Shown: positions 59,909 through 64,000 of the stretch, piece after piece
Layout of the letters: the number at the start of each line of letters is the position of its first letter
Position numbering within the stretch: position 1 is the stretch's first letter
Assembly (NCBI GenBank): GCA_001600615.1
Contig: BCKK01000002.1
Location: 402,809 to 466,808, forward strand
Source of the DNA: Dioszegia crocea
Lineage: Eukaryota > Basidiomycota > Tremellomycetes > Tremellales > Bulleribasidiaceae
DNA length: 64,000 bases
Reading direction: 5' to 3'
The notes under the pieces: generated by a model
What the model was told of the DNA's origin: nothing
Databases searched by the model: none
What the model saw: only the letters and a program-made list of their open reading frames with translations
Position numbers and translations under genes: made by a program

Positions 59909-60178
59909 TCTAGCGGATCAAGGTAGGTAAAATACAGTCTGAGGTGATTGAAGGTCGAGACAAGAAGCAAATGCAACAGCTCGAGTCGAGCGGGCCGGTG
60001 GAGGCAAGTCAACGGCATCGTACACGTGAATCGTGGATCGACTACAGCAGCTAGTCCTGGACCTGAATGCAACGCGGCCCAGTTTGGTCTATATCGAGTC
60101 GTAGCTTGAAGATCCGAAGCAGTACTATCCTAGAGCTACTAATGGCACCGTTGCATATATCGCAAATCCCTGAATCAT

Positions 60179-62389
60179 CTAATAGGTCATTTCTTCGCGA
60201 TCGTCATTCGTCAAGCGCCCCCATTCGAGACATAATCTGGAGAAGTCAGTAAGGCCTGTGGGAATTGGAAGGTGGACATACCGGTACACATAGACTGCAA
60301 AGTCAGCACATCAAACTTCTCATCGGGACCTGGGAAAGGTGTTGACTCACTCTCCATATCTTCGATTCTGCCATGTTTGAATATCCAATCTCTTCCGCCA
60401 TCCGCAATCTTCTTCAATTCGGCATCTCCATCGAATCTCTTGGTCGACAGGCCTGCTGATTGGTATAGCGATCTTGTAGAATTCGCAGCGTCAACCATGG
60501 ATTGCGTTGGGCCAGAGAAGAAGGCGTGGATGTTGTACAGCTCTGAATAGAGTTGCGAGACGGGAATGTAGTGAAGCCTAGAAGTATTCAGCACAGGCCT
60601 GGCAGACAATGGAGGGGACTCACCATGGCTGTAGCCATTCTGACATGAACTCGGTATATACCGTAGACTTAAGCACCGCACTTTCGGATTTGAGCTGAGG
60701 CATCAGCGGAAATTCAGGCTTGAATGGTAGAAAACACTGACCAGAGCGAATAATCGAGCAGAGTAGCCCATTCCATCCACGTCGATCAAATACTTATGAC
60801 GCCAATTCTCGCCTAATGGGACCGCATCAGCGAACCGATGGTCTTTGCGCATCCCATCGCACCCTCCGGGATACTGCACACAACCAACAGCTTTGGTGAA
60901 TGCCACATCCATAATGTCGTTGTTGAGCTCGGCAACAGGGACAGGGGCAGCGATGAAGTTGTTGGTTCCTGGTGGGTCGGCAAAGACGACGGTCTTCTCT
61001 ACGGTGGAAGAGTCAGACGCCATTCTGATGAATCTATTGTCGATCAGTCACAGCTACGCTTTTTGACATACCGGTGTCGCTGGTATTGAGCTAGGAATCC
61101 TGGTGGTGTACTTCCTCCTCCAGTAGTGGCTCCCCGCCAGAAGACATCATCAATCTTCTCGTCCCAAGGCACCTCCATGTCATCCGTATCCTTGATCACC
61201 ATGTTTACGGGATCCCACCCGTATGTATACCTCTTGGTCGACGAGTAGTAGTAGTGACTGGGGATGAGGAGGTCCGAGTAGCCCTTACCCTTGGCAGGTG
61301 AAAAGAGGGGGTAGAGGGCGTGGATACTTCGCCAATCGGAGAAGAAGTGGCCCTGATTGTAATGTGCCCAGGGGTGATCACAAAAGTCGTACAGATCGTC
61401 GACCGTCTCGGCGAAAGAGAAGTCTTCCGAAACTGACGAAGTAGCCACGCCGGCTTTGGCGAGTCTCGAGACGGGTGCTTGGCCCTCTTTCAGCTGGGCA
61501 CGAAGCGAGCCGAACAGCCGTCTAGCTTGAGAAGCGGGTTCGCAAGTCCGTCTGTATGCCTCCCAGACACTACCGTCTCCCTTCCAATCGGGTATGAACT
61601 CTCCGCCCAGGACATGCTCGATTCCGACTGCGACCCGTCAGCAAAGTTTCTACGCTGAAGGGGATACAACTCACGCTCAGAATCAGCCGTCGTATTTGGG
61701 AATTGCTTCTCCTCCCAGGGAACCAATATTCTCCCCTCTGCCTTCTCATTGATAGGAAAATCCATATCCGGCAGACGATCTTGGAATTTCTCCAGCATGA
61801 CTCTGAAGCCCTTCGCCCTAGCTCCCACTTCCGCATCCTCAAATCCCTGCGATACGTCGATTGTCCGTGTTCGACCTTGCTCGATACGGACAAGATCGAC
61901 TGACGGCAAGAATCCGACCTGGATGCACCGCCGTCTGAGCTCAGCGCCGCTGAATTGCCAGAATGGCTCGAGATCCCTGCCGAGCTGATCGTACTCGTCG
62001 ATAATTGTGGCTCCGTTCTCCTTGGCAAATTCGAACCATTCGTCAAAGCCCTTTGGTGGCCGCCTGCCATACCGTTTCTGGTATTCTGCTACCGCCTGAC
62101 TCAGAGTCTTACTCTGTCGTTTTATTTTGTCATCGAACACCCTTCGCGCATCCGCCATGAGTTTAGGGATAGGATGATGGATGGGAGGTCGGGGAGCTCC
62201 GGCCCTGGCCCGGAGGAACCTGGAGCGAAGTACCGAGGCGGATGCGGATGTCCATCCTTGCGTTGGGGATATGAGTCGATAGGAGGAGGGAGTAAGGGCG
62301 TTTAGGATAAGACAGGTCGTGATAGCGATGAGGGAGATGGCCACCAAGCGGAGTCGCGGCGAGAGACCGCTCAGGAAGGTGTGGTTCAT
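60179..62389 (-). CDS. CAP10-type glycosyltransferase, GT90 family
   Basis: Type II Golgi membrane enzyme, likely xylosyltransferase-like, as in the Cryptococcus CAP10 family that serves capsule and glycan synthesis. One membrane helix near the N-terminus (LRLVAISLIAITTCLILNAL). The catalytic part has FDEWFEFAKENG, ILVPWEEKQFPNTTADSE and DLLIPSHYYYSSTKRYTY, then DDVFWRGATTGGGSTPPGFL and YLIDVDGMGYSARLFALLKS, and ends EWGRLTNDDREEMTY. These blocks follow GT90 order. The start is the ATG at 62389; a GTG six codons upstream was rejected. Six or more small introns. Donor and acceptor sugars cannot be told from sequence. Confidence 0.88.
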
Positions 62390-62683
62390 GTTGACCTTCG
62401 GGGACACAGTGTGAGGCGACTGTTCAACAGATGCGGCACAGCAGAGCCCTGGCCCAGATGGATGTCAATCTACAAGCGGTCTGGACGAGGCGAGGTCTAA
62501 GGTATAGTTACGAAGGTCGAGGGTGGAAAATAAACGCGTCCAAGAGGATCGCGCTGACACGGACACGCGGAACCAAAAATGCACCTGACTATACTACAGC
62601 ACCATATGGCATGCCTATCTCTCCCCCAACCATATCAGTGCCCTATCGGCGCCTCACTCGCTTTTTCTTCGCACTCTCGAGCG

Positions 62684-64000
62684 CTACTTGGGAGCTGCCA
62701 ATTTTACTTCCGAAGAATAGCTCCCTGAGCTGATCAGCAAGTCGAACGCCAGGCCGCAGGCATGACCTACCCGTAGCACATCAGAATCTCCTGACCCGCT
62801 GCTATCCGTTTGGCTGCTATATCAGCTTCGTCTGGCACCTGGGGCTCAGTATGGCGACTTACTCGTACTAATGACTATTCTGCCTTTCCCACCTACCACA
62901 ACGTCTGGGCGTAAATCAGTCAAGGGTCACTGTTGGTGAAGAGCTCGGAGGACTCACCCTTGGCTACACAGTTGACCTGATGCAGATTGTTCTGTTCCGC
63001 ACGGACGCCGTTGATAAAGCGTGACTCGTTACCGAGATTCGCAGCGTCAACGAGCACAAATTCGCTGACAGCGCCCTTGATCTCGAAGAGGTAGTTTCTC
63101 TTGAGTACATTCTGAATGTTCAGCAAAGAGCCGTATGAGCGTACTCACGTAGTACTCTCTGTAAATATTAGCGCGGTCAAAGCATCGCCTGATCTCTGTG
63201 AACTCACAGACGATTGCCTGCTTCATCATGGAAGAGGGCCTCTCCAACGTAGTCTGTGGGTCAGTCACGGCACAGGATCCAGTTTGACATACCGCTCAGA
63301 AGGGTATTGGCTTCAATGGGCCTCAGCGCGAAAAGGCCATATCCAGCCGTAGGGCTGATGCCAACCCGAGTCATCTGGAACGTCAACATGGTCGACATGT
63401 GCAACATACCTTTCCGAGATTGAACTGGGGATACTGCGAGGCAAGATTGTCGCAGCACTTCCCTCCCAGATCCGGACCCTCTTCGCCGAGCGGAGACTCC
63501 CAGTGCGAGTCCGGCTCCTCCCTGCATAACTTCAGCTCGCAGCCTTACGATGATCCATGATGGCTCACGGGTGACATAGGTCAGGTTCACACTCGCGTGC
63601 GGCTCTCCTGCAAGCGCAGCTATCCGCCCTGCACCTCATTGTCGAGTTGAATCGACAACGGCATCCCTGGCTCCTCTCCGGCGCATCCACCTTGCCCAAC
63701 GATGCGGGTAGATTCAGGAGGGCGCGCTGCTTCCTCTTCCGAAGAACGCGGAGAGCGGCAGGTTGTGCTTCGTGGATCTATCATTAATGTGTACCAACAC
63801 CGAACTCACCTCTCGGCAAGTGTACGCCGAAAACGCCGGACGCAAAACACAGCTCGCAATGTCCGCCTGATTGGCCAGCAGATCTGCCAGCTTTTCCAGG
63901 TCCGGATCCGACCATTCTTGCTGATGAGTTGGCGAGGCAGTAGCAGCACGGATGCAGACCAGGCAACAAGGCGGAGAATTGGCGAGAGAGGAGGTAGAGT
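62684..64000 (-). CDS. EZH2: Ezh2-like histone H3K27 methyltransferase, C-terminal part (5' end outside window)
   Basis: Catalytic subunit of Polycomb complex PRC2. Upstream exons carry SCVLRPAFSAYTCREI, then the CXC domain: CRCRFNSTMRCRADSCACRR followed by AARECEPDLC and GGKCCDN. The SET domain begins VGISPTAGYGLFALRPIEAN, then DYVGEALFHDEAGNRLEYY, LKRNYLFEI, VLVDAANLGNESRFING, VNCVAKD and GRIVISTTAKRIAAGQEILM, with CYG. It ends VKLAAPK. Very short exons are used, one of 10 nt at 63149-63158. The usual Asn-His of the active-site knot (NHS in human) is NG here, with an insertion before NCVAK. The identity to E(z) comes from CXC plus SET order. Confidence 0.88.

Overview
This is a nuclear fragment of a fungus, most likely a basidiomycetous yeast of the Tremellomycetes (inference). 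The evidence is the dense short introns of about 35-60 nt with GTGAGT/GTAAGT donors and CTGAC/CTGAT branch sites, very short intergenic spaces, and content such as a CAP10-type GT90 glycosyltransferase, an Ezh2-type SET protein, Elp3 and a DUF4211 protein. I reconstructed about 27 protein genes exon by exon. I saw no transposon, tRNA, rRNA or CRISPR array. Most genes are interrupted, so the coordinates are genomic spans from start to stop codon. Layout, 1-11.4 kb: the 3' end of POL2 (DNA polymerase epsilon), CAND1 (cullin exchange factor), mitochondrial ribosomal protein S16, RNA polymerase I subunit RPA43 followed by a perfect 16-bp hairpin, and an unrecognised BTB-like gene. 11.7-15.3 kb: two tandem paralogous F-box-like genes. 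16-24.9 kb: Hsp90 cochaperone p23 with a Gly-Met repeat and an unusually long repeated intron, glucose-6-phosphate 1-epimerase, a bZIP factor, 6-phosphogluconate dehydrogenase and another F-box gene. 25-32 kb: an Artemis/SNM1-type beta-CASP nuclease, a FYVE protein, a 1.4-kb gene-free stretch and a small CBS-domain protein. 32-43 kb: a peroxisomal ABCD half-transporter, a LAM-type (GRAM-VASt) sterol-transfer protein, Elp3 and an intronless orphan. 43-56.7 kb: Syp1/FCHo endocytic adaptor, SNARE Ykt6, Eme1/Mms4 nuclease subunit, Pol I subunit A34.5-like, a Gyp5-like RabGAP, TAF9 and a DUF4211 protein. 57-64 kb: mitochondrial release factor 1, a histidine-phosphatase protein, the GT90 enzyme and the 3' part of an Ezh2-like H3K27 methyltransferase running off the window. 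Genes that could work together: POL2, the Artemis-like nuclease and Eme1 all serve DNA replication and repair; RPA43 and A34.5 belong to Pol I; CAND1 and the F-box proteins belong to SCF ubiquitin ligase biology; G6P epimerase and 6PGDH bracket the oxidative pentose phosphate pathway, with a bZIP gene between them. The points most worth a second look are the altered SET-domain Asn-His motif in the Ezh2-like protein, the F-box pair in which one stop codon appears to be assembled by splicing, the repeated intron in p23, the hairpin after RPA43, and a CBS-protein intron whose frame demands a non-AG acceptor.
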